10,777 nt of DNA from Rickettsiales bacterium (lineage in GTDB: Bacteria; Pseudomonadota; Alphaproteobacteria; Rickettsiales; UBA1997): assembly GCA_031283795.1 (NCBI GenBank), contig JAITBB010000055.1:1-10777 (forward strand), given 5' to 3'. The translations under genes were made by a program, and so were the position numbers. Below, piece after piece: positions 1 to 8,828 of the stretch; the stretch's first letter is position 1, and each line of letters begins with the position of its first letter. The notes under the pieces were generated by a model, which saw only the letters and a list, made by a program, of their open reading frames with translations, had not been told where the DNA came from and ran no database searches.

Positions 1-33
1 CGTGAATCTATGGCTAATACGTTGAATAGTGCA

Positions 34-49
34 TATTATTCGAATAATA
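34..49. repeat. 16-bp perfect AT-rich palindrome
   Basis: TATTATTCGAATAATA is a perfect palindrome in the AT-rich left edge of the window (1-114). It could be a protein-binding site or chance in AT-rich DNA. No gene start lies near it. I see no other supported feature in 1-114, which may be further decayed sequence of the neighbouring R-M remnant. Confidence 0.3.
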
Positions 50-114
50 GTCAATATTGTATTAGATTTATCTGAATATTGGCTTCCACAAATGTAGAAT
101 AATGATATATCATA

Positions 115-790
115 GGCCCGAATATATATGAGAAATATTGTGATGTCTGGCGAAAATGCGTCTAAGAATTTGACGAGAGCTGGGCAATGATGGAGCACAT
201 ATACTGAACCCATTTGTGGGAACAGCTGGCTACGAGAGGTTTAGAGGAATATGTCTAACCGATATATCCCAGTAGGGAAAAGTGAAGGATTTGGACACAT
301 TTGCCCCAATGCTGGAGGAAAATTCCAAACAGCTGGAAGTCTAGAGAAAGGCTCCAATCCGAATAATAGTCGGCAATCCTCCCTACTCCGTCGGGCAGAG
401 GGTAGCCAATGAGAATAATTAGAATCAAAAATATGAAAAATTCGGAATGTGAGATAAAAATGACTCCAAATTCGTGCACGGGGGACTGTTTATCACTGGA
501 GAGGAGCAGCATAGAAATGAATAAAGCTATATACGCTGCGACGGCCTGATTGATTTTATTCTTAATGCCTGCCGAGAAAAATATGATCCGGAGGTAACAA
601 AGTAGGATGTTTTCCACTATGTCTATGGATTCCTACACAACTGGAACTATCGCAGAAGATTTGCCAATGATCTGGATAGAATGCTGCCCCATCTACCTCT
701 GGTGGAAAACTAGGTGACTTCCGGATTTTCTCTAGAGCCGGCCGCGAACTGGGAGAATTGCATGTAAATTACAGATCTTTTAGAGAGAGG
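115..790 (+). pseudogene. Decayed type ISP-like restriction-modification enzyme (N6-adenine methyltransferase part and C-terminal region)
   Basis: No intact ORF exists, but reading the + strand through stops gives an ordered set of pieces matching the methyltransferase half of single-chain type ISP (helicase-methyltransferase) restriction enzymes. From about 174 there is an SAM-binding motif I-like stretch (GAHILNPFVGT, 192-224). KAPIRIIVGNPPYSVGQ with the catalytic NPPY (375-386) follows at 348-398. DGLIDFIL lies at 540-563, DVFHYVYGFLH at 606-638 and RRRFANDLDRMLPHLPLVEN to 710. From 171 to 710 everything lies in one frame, interrupted by TAG 273, TAG 342, TAG 420, TGA 450, TAA 522 and TAG 603. 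At 710 the frame shifts by one base, and FRIFSRAGRELGELHVNY continues at 719-775. Only about 50 codons separate NPPY from the DGLIDFIL segment, where intact family members have hundreds, so an internal deletion is inferred. Weaker, frame-shifted similarity reaches left to about 115, and the gene probably began beyond the window edge. The right end runs almost into the gyrB stop. It is non-functional as it stands. The family call comes from remembered motifs, not from a search. Confidence 0.8.
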
Positions 791-814
791 AATGATTTGG
801 TGCTGGTCCAGTGT

Positions 815-3295
<2,481 letters not shown>

Positions 3296-3308
3296 TTAGG
3301 ATACCTCT

Positions 3309-3337
3309 ATTCTAGAGAAACTCCATTTTATTTTCAA
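3309..3337 (-). promoter_or_regulatory. Probable sigma-70-type promoter of gyrB
   Basis: On the minus strand a -35 element TTGAAA (3332-3337) is followed by an exact 17-base spacer and a -10 element TAGAAT (3309-3314). Predicted initiation is near 3302, about 28 bases before the GTG start of gyrB. The -35 lies inside one arm of the 15-bp inverted repeat at 3325-3400, so a protein bound there could compete with RNA polymerase. This is inferred from consensus match and position only. Confidence 0.65.
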
Positions 3338-3400
3338 TGGCATAGAGAACCCCGGAAGATCTGTCATCTATTTTTTACCTTCCAGCATTGAAAATAAAAT
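3325..3400. repeat. 15-bp perfect inverted repeat in the gyrB/rpmE divergent region
   Basis: ATTTTATTTTCAATG at 3325-3339 is exactly reverse-complemented as CATTGAAAATAAAAT at 3386-3400, with 46 bases between. The left arm overlaps the -35 element of the gyrB promoter. The right arm has no matching -10 at the right distance on the plus strand, so it is not simply a second promoter. It may be a pair of regulator half-sites able to loop DNA, or a long-loop RNA structure. There is no T-run after either arm, so it is unlikely to be a terminator. Confidence 0.6.
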
Positions 3401-3542
3401 ATAAATCAATAGCTGCAGAGGATAATCGGAACTGTTCCAGGCTAGTGAAGAAGATAAAGGGGGAGAGCCTATGGTGAAAAATTAGAGGGTGGCTAATGGT
3501 GTACGTGGAGATCGCCTGTATGGGGAATCGAATATGCTGCAA

Positions 3543-3571
3543 TTGACATTTAGACCTATGGCGACTATAAT
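3543..3571 (+). promoter_or_regulatory. Perfect-consensus sigma-70 promoter of rpmE
   Basis: TTGACA (3543-3548), a 17-base spacer and TATAAT (3566-3571) match the sigma-70 consensus at every position. Initiation is expected near 3578, leaving a short leader of about 20 bases before the rpmE ATG at 3599. A strong constitutive promoter fits a ribosomal protein gene. Confidence 0.85.
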
Positions 3572-3598
3572 GTCCCCACGAGAATTAGAATATAGCGT

Positions 3599-3829
3599 AT
3601 GCCCAAAAAGAACATACATCCGGAATGCCACGGGATAGAGTTGGCACTGTCGAATGGCCAGAGAATAGAGGTTGAATCCACATGGGGAAGCAAAGGTGAA
3701 GTTATGAAACTTGATGTGGATCCCACAAACCATCCTGCCTGGCGAAAGGATAAGAGCGCCTTCGTTAACGTACACAATAATCAGGTTTCTAAATTTAAAA
3801 AGAAATTTGGGAGTGCGTTTGGTTCCTAG
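3599..3829 (+). CDS. rpmE: 50S ribosomal protein L31
   Basis: Large-subunit ribosomal protein L31, 76 residues, close to the 71-78 typical of alphaproteobacteria. The N-terminal KKNIHPECHGIEL (3-15) matches the family opening K-x-IHP-x-YH. ESTWGSKGEVMKLDVDP (25-41) and HPAW (44-47) match the alphaproteobacterial form. The C-terminus QVSKFKKKFG (61-70) matches the conserved V-S/D-x-F-KK-(F/Y). The CxxC pairs of the zinc-binding form are absent (single Cys10), so this is the zinc-independent type. The ATG sits about 20 bases after a predicted start site under a perfect promoter, and no strong Shine-Dalgarno is visible. It is single and divergent from gyrB. No convincing terminator is seen in the 253-base gap before lpxL, only a weak stem at about 3921. 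Confidence 0.95.
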   Translation: MPKKNIHPECHGIELALSNGQRIEVESTWGSKGEVMKLDVDPTNHPAWRKDKSAFVNVHNNQVSKFKKKFGSAFGS

Positions 3830-4082
3830 AGCTCGTTGGCACTGCAAATTTTCTCACTGGCTCTGGAATCGGGCAGAACCAGGAAAGGTATTTCTATAAA
3901 CCTAACTGTAGACGGCCTTTGAGAGCCCCTTTTACTCTCTACAAAATTTAAAGTCTGCCTGGGGTAGGAACTGATTGGTGTATATGGTGATACTCTTAAT
4001 TCCATCAAAAATACTTGTGTAATTCAACGGAGACTTTAGTATTCGGAGTGTTTTTATTTGATAATCGCCTTCGAAGTATTCT

Positions 4083-4994
4083 ATGTTTTCTAACGATGAA
4101 GAGAGAACCCTTCCCAAGAGGATAGCCGACGTTTTTAGTTTTCTAGGTTTCGGCCTGACGCTTCAATTGTCAAAAGTATTACCCATGTCTGCCATGAGTT
4201 TTATTCTTGCTAATCTTCTAGTTCTTTTTAGTCCACTTTTGCCTAAAACATATCTTATAATGGAAAATCTAAGAAATGCTATGCCAAAACTTTCGCGCTC
4301 CAGAAGAATCAGACTAATGCTTGGAGTCTGGTATAATCTTGGGAGATTCGCTGGAGAATACCCCTATATATACAAACTCAGAGACCAGGAGGTTTTTGAC
4401 TATGCGGAGATGAGTGAGAATCTGAGAACAACTCTCGAAGAGCTGAAAAATTCGACCAGGGGAAGCATAATATTCTCTGGACACCTGTCTAACTGGGAAG
4501 TTGGTCTAAGGGCGCTCAGAGACTATGGCTTGAAGGTTGCTGTTGTGTTCAGAAGACTAAATAACCACCTTCTAGAACCGAAATATAACGCCGATCTAAG
4601 GAAAAATGTTGGTATAAATATGATAGCCAAGCAGGATGGAGCTGCTCTAAACATAGTGAGGAGTCTCAGGAGAGGAGAGAATGTTGTCATTATGGCAGAC
4701 CAGAGAGATGAAATGAATGGTATACTGGTGGATTTTTGTGGCCGAAAGGCCTACACTTCCAGATCAATCTACGTTCTAGCCAAAAAGATGAAGGTCCCGG
4801 TCTATGGCATGAGAGTTGTTAGAAAGAACACGATACTATCAAGATTTCTATTGGACATTGAGAGCGAATGTTTCAGAACTGAAAATACGAGCGAGGAGGA
4901 ATTCCTGTCGAGATGTATAAACGGGACTCTTGAGAAGTGGATAGGAGAATATCCCGAACAATGGTTCTGGATTCATAATCGCTGGAAACTCTAG
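4083..4994 (+). CDS. lpxL: Lipid A biosynthesis late acyltransferase (LpxL/HtrB family)
   Basis: Inner-membrane enzyme that transfers a fatty acyl chain from acyl-ACP to the lipid A precursor. It has 303 residues, the usual length (about 290-320). The hydrophobic N-terminus (about 15-58) includes the membrane anchor. The HX4E/D catalytic motif of the family is HLSNWE (His134, Glu139). RNLRNAMPKL-like and YNLGRFAGEYP segments (61-70, 84-94) resemble alphaproteobacterial members. ADQRDE (205-210) and the closing PEQWFWIHNRWK (291-302) are family signatures. LpxL versus a paralogue of other acyl specificity (LpxM/LpxP-like) cannot be settled from sequence alone. The ATG at 4083 gives the full family N-terminus, and no Shine-Dalgarno or good promoter is apparent upstream. 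It converges on thrS. Together with eptA it implies an elaborated lipid A. Confidence 0.93.
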   Translation: MFSNDEERTLPKRIADVFSFLGFGLTLQLSKVLPMSAMSFILANLLVLFSPLLPKTYLIMENLRNAMPKLSRSRRIRLMLGVWYNLGRFAGEYPYIYKLRDQEVFDYAEMSENLRTTLEELKNSTRGSIIFSGHLSNWEVGLRALRDYGLKVAVVFRRLNNHLLEPKYNADLRKNVGINMIAKQDGAALNIVRSLRRGENVVIMADQRDEMNGILVDFCGRKAYTSRSIYVLAKKMKVPVYGMRVVRKNTILSRFLLDIESECFRTENTSEEEFLSRCINGTLEKWIGEYPEQWFWIHNRWKL

Positions 4995-5000
4995 AGGAAG

Positions 5001-5036
5001 CCTAGACCCACGCTATCCATAGGTCTAGGAAACTTT
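5001..5036 (+). terminator. Stem-loop after lpxL, possible terminator
   Basis: CCTAGACC (5001-5008) and GGTCTAGG (5022-5029) form a perfect 8-bp stem with a 13-base loop, starting six bases after the lpxL stop. It is followed by AAACTTTT, a poor U-tract. The position between convergent genes supports a terminator role, but strength is probably modest. Confidence 0.5.
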
Positions 5037-5063
5037 TACCATCTGGTAGGGCCGGGAAAGTTT
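5030..5063 (-). terminator. Nested stem-loop after thrS, possible terminator
   Basis: AAACTTT (5030-5036) pairs with AAAGTTT (5057-5063), and inside it TACC pairs with GGTA around an ATCT loop (5037-5048). It begins at the thrS stop codon. No clean T-run follows on the minus strand, so terminator function is only suggested by position. Confidence 0.3.
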
Positions 5064-7014
5064 ATTCTAGCAGAAAATCCCGACTCTTGGCTTCCACTTT
5101 TCCCCTGACGATTTCGATAAATCTGTCCAGAGCCATGATTGTGGTTCCCTGATTGCCAAAGATCCTTATGCTGACACTGTCGTTGTCTCTCTCATTCTTA
5201 CCAAGAATTACTAGGTATGGAATTTTTCGCAGAGACATCTCCCTTATCTTATAGCTTATTTTTTCGTTGGAAATGTCCAAAATCGCCCGGAGACCGCTAT
5301 TCTTAAGCTTTCCAAATACTTCCCTGGCATAGCTCTGTATATCGTCCGTTATTGTTGCAACGCATATTTGAATTGGGTTTAGCCAGAGAGGGAATTTCCC
5401 CTCAGTGTGTTCAATGAAGACTCCAAGAAATCTTTCGATAGAGCCTAGAACGGCTCTATGGAGCATTACTGGCTCACACTTTTCGCCATTTCTGGCAATG
5501 TAGGTGATTTCGAATCTCCTGGGAAGATTCATGTCGAGCTGCAGCGTCCCGATCTGCCAGTCTCTACCAAGAGCATCCTTCAGAACAAATTCCAGTTTTG
5601 GTCCATAGAAAGCACCTTCTCCCGGAAATATTGTGTACTTCAGACCCATATTGTTTAGAGTGTCTGCCAGATTTTTCTCGGCTATATCCCACACACTGTC
5701 ATCACCTATCCTATTTTTTGGCCTTGTGGACAGCTTGATTTTGATACTATCGGCAAAGCCGAAGTCTCGATAGATGTCGAGGATAAATTTGCTTGCCTCT
5801 CTGCATTCGGTCTCGAGCTGCTCTGGAGTGCAGAATATATGGGCATCATCCTGGGTAAATTCCCTAACCCTCAGGAATCCATTCAGCGCTCCGCTAGCCT
5901 CATATCTATTTACTCTGCCAAATTCGGCCATTCTGATGGGCAGGTCTCTGTAGGATTTTATTCCCTGTCTATAGATGAGAATTCCCCCTGGACAGTTCAT
6001 TGGTTTAACGCAGAATTGCCTTCCGTCCTCCATTTGGCCAGAATAATTATGTTCCCCATAGAGTTTCCAGTGCCCAGAGATCTCCCATAGAGTTCTGTCC
6101 ATGATTCTTGGAGTAGAAACCTCTATATAACCATTCTCCTCCTGTTTTTTCCGTATGTGATTGACCAGAGTGTTGAATATGAAGAGTCCATTAGGATGAT
6201 AGAATGGTGCTCCAGATGCGAACTCATGCTCGAAATGGGCCAGATCCATGGCTCTGCAAATTTTTTTATGGTCTCTTCTTTCAGCCTCTTCGAGGAGTTT
6301 AAGGTATCCCTTCAGATCCTCCTCTGTGCTCCAGGAGGTCCCATATATCCTCTGTAGCATCGTGTTACTGCTGTCTCCACGCCAATAGGCCCCGGCCACC
6401 TTTAGTAGTTTTAGATGCTTCACATAGCCAGTCGAAGGAACATGGACACCTCTGCAGAGGTCAACGAATTTGCCAACTCTGTAGATACTGATGGCCTCAT
6501 CGGCTGCTATGCCTTCGATCAGTTCAACCTTATAGGGTTGTCCCCCATCTCTAAAATATTTAATTGCCGAATCCTTTGACCACTCTTCTCTGGTAAAATT
6601 CTCATTCTTTCTAGCCAACTCACTAATTTTAGCTTCAATTTTCTCAAAATCCCCATCGGAAAAATTGTCTTCGACGTCAAAATCGTAGTAAAATCCATCA
6701 TCTATAACGGGTCCTATAGCAAATTTTACACTGCTTCCATAGAGTTCCTGGATGGCATAGGCTAACAGATGGGCTGAAGAGTGTCTCAGGATGCTCATTC
6801 CCTCTCTACTATCGGTGCCGATGAAATCTATGGTGGCCCCACTATTGGAGTCGGTCACTATGGTTGAGAGATCAAGGATTTTTCCATCAATGGTCATGGC
6901 TATGGTTGTTTTGACAATATTTTTATCCAAAATCTTTAGCAGTTGGAAACCATTTAAACCACAGCTAACCTCGAATACTCCACCGAGGTAGTTTAACTCA
7001 ATTTTACTCGACAC
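5062..7014 (-). CDS. thrS: Threonine--tRNA ligase
   Basis: Class II aminoacyl-tRNA synthetase charging tRNA-Thr and hydrolysing mischarged Ser-tRNA-Thr. The 650 residues compare with 642 in E. coli. In order it has a TGS domain (about 1-66), then an editing domain with HSSAH (His78, His82) and DLCRGVH (Cys187, His191). The catalytic core carries the zinc ligands Cys341 (MNCPGG), His392 (TQDDAH) and His519 (MLHRAV), with motif 2 RVREFTQDDAH (382-392) and motif 3 around LHRAVLGSIERFLG (518-531). The anticodon-binding domain runs from about 545 to 640. All zinc ligands and editing His/Cys residues are present. The editing motif reads CRGVH where CRGPH is usual. The start is GTG at 7014, the only start that keeps the whole TGS domain. 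No good Shine-Dalgarno is seen. A promoter and a GC-rich stem-loop lie upstream, suggesting its own transcription unit and perhaps leader control. Confidence 0.97.
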   Translation of the reverse strand: MSSKIELNYLGGVFEVSCGLNGFQLLKILDKNIVKTTIAMTIDGKILDLSTIVTDSNSGATIDFIGTDSREGMSILRHSSAHLLAYAIQELYGSSVKFAIGPVIDDGFYYDFDVEDNFSDGDFEKIEAKISELARKNENFTREEWSKDSAIKYFRDGGQPYKVELIEGIAADEAISIYRVGKFVDLCRGVHVPSTGYVKHLKLLKVAGAYWRGDSSNTMLQRIYGTSWSTEEDLKGYLKLLEEAERRDHKKICRAMDLAHFEHEFASGAPFYHPNGLFIFNTLVNHIRKKQEENGYIEVSTPRIMDRTLWEISGHWKLYGEHNYSGQMEDGRQFCVKPMNCPGGILIYRQGIKSYRDLPIRMAEFGRVNRYEASGALNGFLRVREFTQDDAHIFCTPEQLETECREASKFILDIYRDFGFADSIKIKLSTRPKNRIGDDSVWDIAEKNLADTLNNMGLKYTIFPGEGAFYGPKLEFVLKDALGRDWQIGTLQLDMNLPRRFEITYIARNGEKCEPVMLHRAVLGSIERFLGVFIEHTEGKFPLWLNPIQICVATITDDIQSYAREVFGKLKNSGLRAILDISNEKISYKIREMSLRKIPYLVILGKNERDNDSVSIRIFGNQGTTIMALDRFIEIVRGKVEAKSRDFLLE

Positions 7015-7047
7015 TTCTGTAACTATTAAATTAATAAATAAATGATA

Positions 7048-7089
7048 GCGCCGGCAACCATCCCAATGGAAAATCTATTCCGCCGGCGC
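7048..7089 (-). promoter_or_regulatory. GC-rich stem-loop in the thrS leader
   Basis: GCGCCGGC (7048-7055) and GCCGGCGC (7082-7089) form a perfect 8-bp all-G/C stem with a 26-base loop, in which CCA/TGG can form a small inner stem. On the minus strand the stem lies just after the predicted transcription start and ends 33 bases before the thrS GTG. It is followed by an AT-rich but not T-only stretch. It could stabilise the transcript's 5' end, act as an attenuator, or be an operator structure bound by ThrRS, as known for E. coli thrS. The last is analogy only. Confidence 0.5.
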
Positions 7090-7094
7090 GTGAT

Positions 7095-7123
7095 ATTCTA
7101 TTCTATAATAATGATAAACGCAA
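7095..7123 (-). promoter_or_regulatory. Probable thrS promoter
   Basis: On the minus strand TTGCGT (7118-7123), a 17-base spacer and TAGAAT (7095-7100) form a sigma-70-type promoter. A second overlapping TAGAAT lies at 7100-7105. Predicted initiation is near 7088, at the outer edge of the GC-rich stem. The -10 hexamer is identical to that proposed for gyrB. Confidence 0.55.
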
Positions 7124-7250
7124 GCTTCGAAGGAGTTCTCGGAGCGCTATACAGTACAGATATTTTGGCTACAGTCCATTTTTTCCCATTGGAGCGGGCC
7201 CTTCGGTCTTCCTAGGGCACATGGAGAAACAGATATGTAGTTTTGACTTC
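7124..7250. other. Gap between eptA stop and thrS promoter, nothing recognised
   Basis: There is no recognisable gene here. GCCCT/AGGGC can form a 5-bp stem near 7200-7220, but no T-run follows on the minus strand, so no terminator for eptA is called. A 17-codon ATG ORF on the minus strand (start 7222) has no recognisable product and is not called. Confidence 0.4.
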
Positions 7251-8828
7251 TCATCTTTCTGTGGAGGTTGATTGGCTATGGAATATGTCCAGATCTCTCC
7301 GGTAGTGGGGATTCTGTATTTTAAACAGGCCTAGCAGCGAGTGGAACAGATTGTCGTGGGATAATCTATCCTCCAACTGTTTCCCTAGTTCCGTGAGGTC
7401 CAGACAGAATTCGGCTATGAAGCTGTCGGAGAACCATAAAAACATCGGCACGTGCCACTGTTCGTTTTTTGTCAGAAAATAGGGTCCAGCGTGCATAAAA
7501 ATATTTTTTTCACCCAGAGATTCTCCATGGTCGGAGATGTATAGTAGGGCGGTGTTATACTCTTCCTCTACTCCTCTAAGAATATCTATTATTCTAGCCA
7601 GTAGAAAACTGGTATAGTATATGGCGTTATCATAGGCATTCACAATCTCCTCCAGATCGCATCCATCCAGGTCTTTCCTGCATACCGGCGAGAACTTTTC
7701 GAATTCTACCGGATACCTCTTGGAGTATAGAGGGCCATGGTTACCGCGCTGATGGAGAACAACTATTGAGTTCTGTTTGTCAATTTTTTTTATGTTCCCA
7801 GCTAAATTATCAACTAGCAATCCGTCATCGCCGTCGAGGATTCGGTGCTCCACCCTATCACACACTCCCTTGCAGCTGCCATTTGTGCTCTCCCACAACA
7901 CAAAGAATCCCAATTTTCTGTACAGATCCAGCAGATTTTCAGATCCATTCGCTCTTTGGGCGCTGAATTCTACTTTGGAAAGATGAGAAAACATACAGGG
8001 TACGCTGACAAAGGTTGAACTTCCACAGGAATAGACGTTTTTAAAGTATAGAGAGTTTCTCTCATATTTGTCTAGGAATTCCGTGGTATTTCTATGATAC
8101 CCACTGAGTCCGATATTTTTGGCTCTGACAGATTCCCCGATGACGATCACCAATAGATTCTTTTTACCATTCTTCACCACTATGTCCATAGAACTTCCAC
8201 TGGATATGTCCATTAGTTTTTTGGGTCTTCTTCTATCTATTTCCCAGGTGGCCACTCGGTATAGGTTTCTGATGTAATTTATTGGTATAAAATAGTCCAC
8301 AAAGCCCCTGTTCTTCTTTAGAGTATAGAAATTGCTATCCAGAAACAGCAGGGTCATGGAGCAAACGAAGAGCAGAAGGACATAGAGTTTGTACTGTAAT
8401 TCTTCCAGTGGACTAGAGAATTTTATCTTCAGTACCCTTCCGAAGAGATATAGAGGAGATGCTATCAGCATAAAAATGTACAGGCACATTTTTATGCTGA
8501 AAAAATTCGACGCCTCGCCCAAATCCGTCTCCAGTAAATTTATCAGTATGTCTTTACTGATCATCACGTTGTATTTATTCATAAAATATAGTGACAGACC
8601 ACTCCCAATAGAGAACAGTCCCAGAGAAAATCTGTGGAGAGGCCTGCTGAACAGTAGAATGGCTCCCAGCTGTATGGTGGCTATCATTATAAGGGCTATG
8701 GACAACATGTTCCCAATCGTTGCTCCGGAATCCCAGATATTTTTTAGAAAGATGCCGTTATAGAGCAGCAAATTGAACAGACTGTACAGTAGAGCGTATA
8801 GGTAACTTTTTATACTAAATGTTTTCAC
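7251..8828 (-). CDS. eptA: Lipid A phosphoethanolamine transferase, EptA family
   Basis: Inner-membrane enzyme moving phosphoethanolamine from phosphatidylethanolamine to lipid A on the periplasmic side, which in known systems lowers affinity for cationic peptides and polymyxins. With GTG at 8828 it has 525 residues. About five hydrophobic segments (near 10-27, 38-60, 66-84, 113-130, 148-163) precede an alkaline-phosphatase-fold domain from about 220. Active-site features are GESVR (231-235; Glu232, nucleophile position Ser233 where EptA usually has Thr), NHGP (His364), DHGESLGE (Asp433, His434) and MHAG (His446). Three cysteine pairs (268/278, 319/323, 383/390) match the disulfides of the family. 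SHDNLFHSLLG (490-500) is a family C-terminal signature. The frame stays open to 8918, but GTG 8828 begins right before the first membrane helix and overlaps the ruvX end by 14 bases, indicating translational coupling. Substrate (lipid A versus another acceptor) is inferred. Confidence 0.92.
   Translation of the reverse strand: MKTFSIKSYLYALLYSLFNLLLYNGIFLKNIWDSGATIGNMLSIALIMIATIQLGAILLFSRPLHRFSLGLFSIGSGLSLYFMNKYNVMISKDILINLLETDLGEASNFFSIKMCLYIFMLIASPLYLFGRVLKIKFSSPLEELQYKLYVLLLFVCSMTLLFLDSNFYTLKKNRGFVDYFIPINYIRNLYRVATWEIDRRRPKKLMDISSGSSMDIVVKNGKKNLLVIVIGESVRAKNIGLSGYHRNTTEFLDKYERNSLYFKNVYSCGSSTFVSVPCMFSHLSKVEFSAQRANGSENLLDLYRKLGFFVLWESTNGSCKGVCDRVEHRILDGDDGLLVDNLAGNIKKIDKQNSIVVLHQRGNHGPLYSKRYPVEFEKFSPVCRKDLDGCDLEEIVNAYDNAIYYTSFLLARIIDILRGVEEEYNTALLYISDHGESLGEKNIFMHAGPYFLTKNEQWHVPMFLWFSDSFIAEFCLDLTELGKQLEDRLSHDNLFHSLLGLFKIQNPHYRRDLDIFHSQSTSTER
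8465..8500 (-). repeat. Perfect 15-bp hairpin inside eptA
   Basis: TCAGCATAAAAATGT (8465-8479) and ACATTTTTATGCTGA (8486-8500) are exact reverse complements separated by the 6-base loop ACAGGC. On the coding (minus) strand it lies at about codons 110-121, at the start of a membrane helix. It is directly preceded by a T6C run. A stem this long in coding sequence is unlikely by chance. No T-run follows, so it is not an obvious terminator. Function is unknown. Confidence 0.75.

Noticed and set aside
41..371. 12-base direct repeat CGAATAATAGTC at 41-52 and 360-371
   Set aside because: The second copy encodes the RIIV of the methyltransferase motif; one short AT-rich match 300 bases away gives no support for an att site or mobile element end.
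255..617. 120-codon hydrophobic minus-strand ORF resembling a small membrane protein
   Set aside because: It is antisense to the R-M remnant, whose plus-strand frame carries recognisable motifs (NPPY, YVYGFLH) over the same bases; no family resemblance on the minus strand.
3482..3847. Minus-strand ORFs opposite rpmE
   Set aside because: Shadow frames of rpmE and its promoter region; L31 on the plus strand explains the sequence.
3932..4117. 61-codon minus-strand ORF upstream of and overlapping lpxL
   Set aside because: Overlaps the lpxL N-terminus, no recognisable family and no ribosome binding site; decayed coding sequence cannot be excluded.
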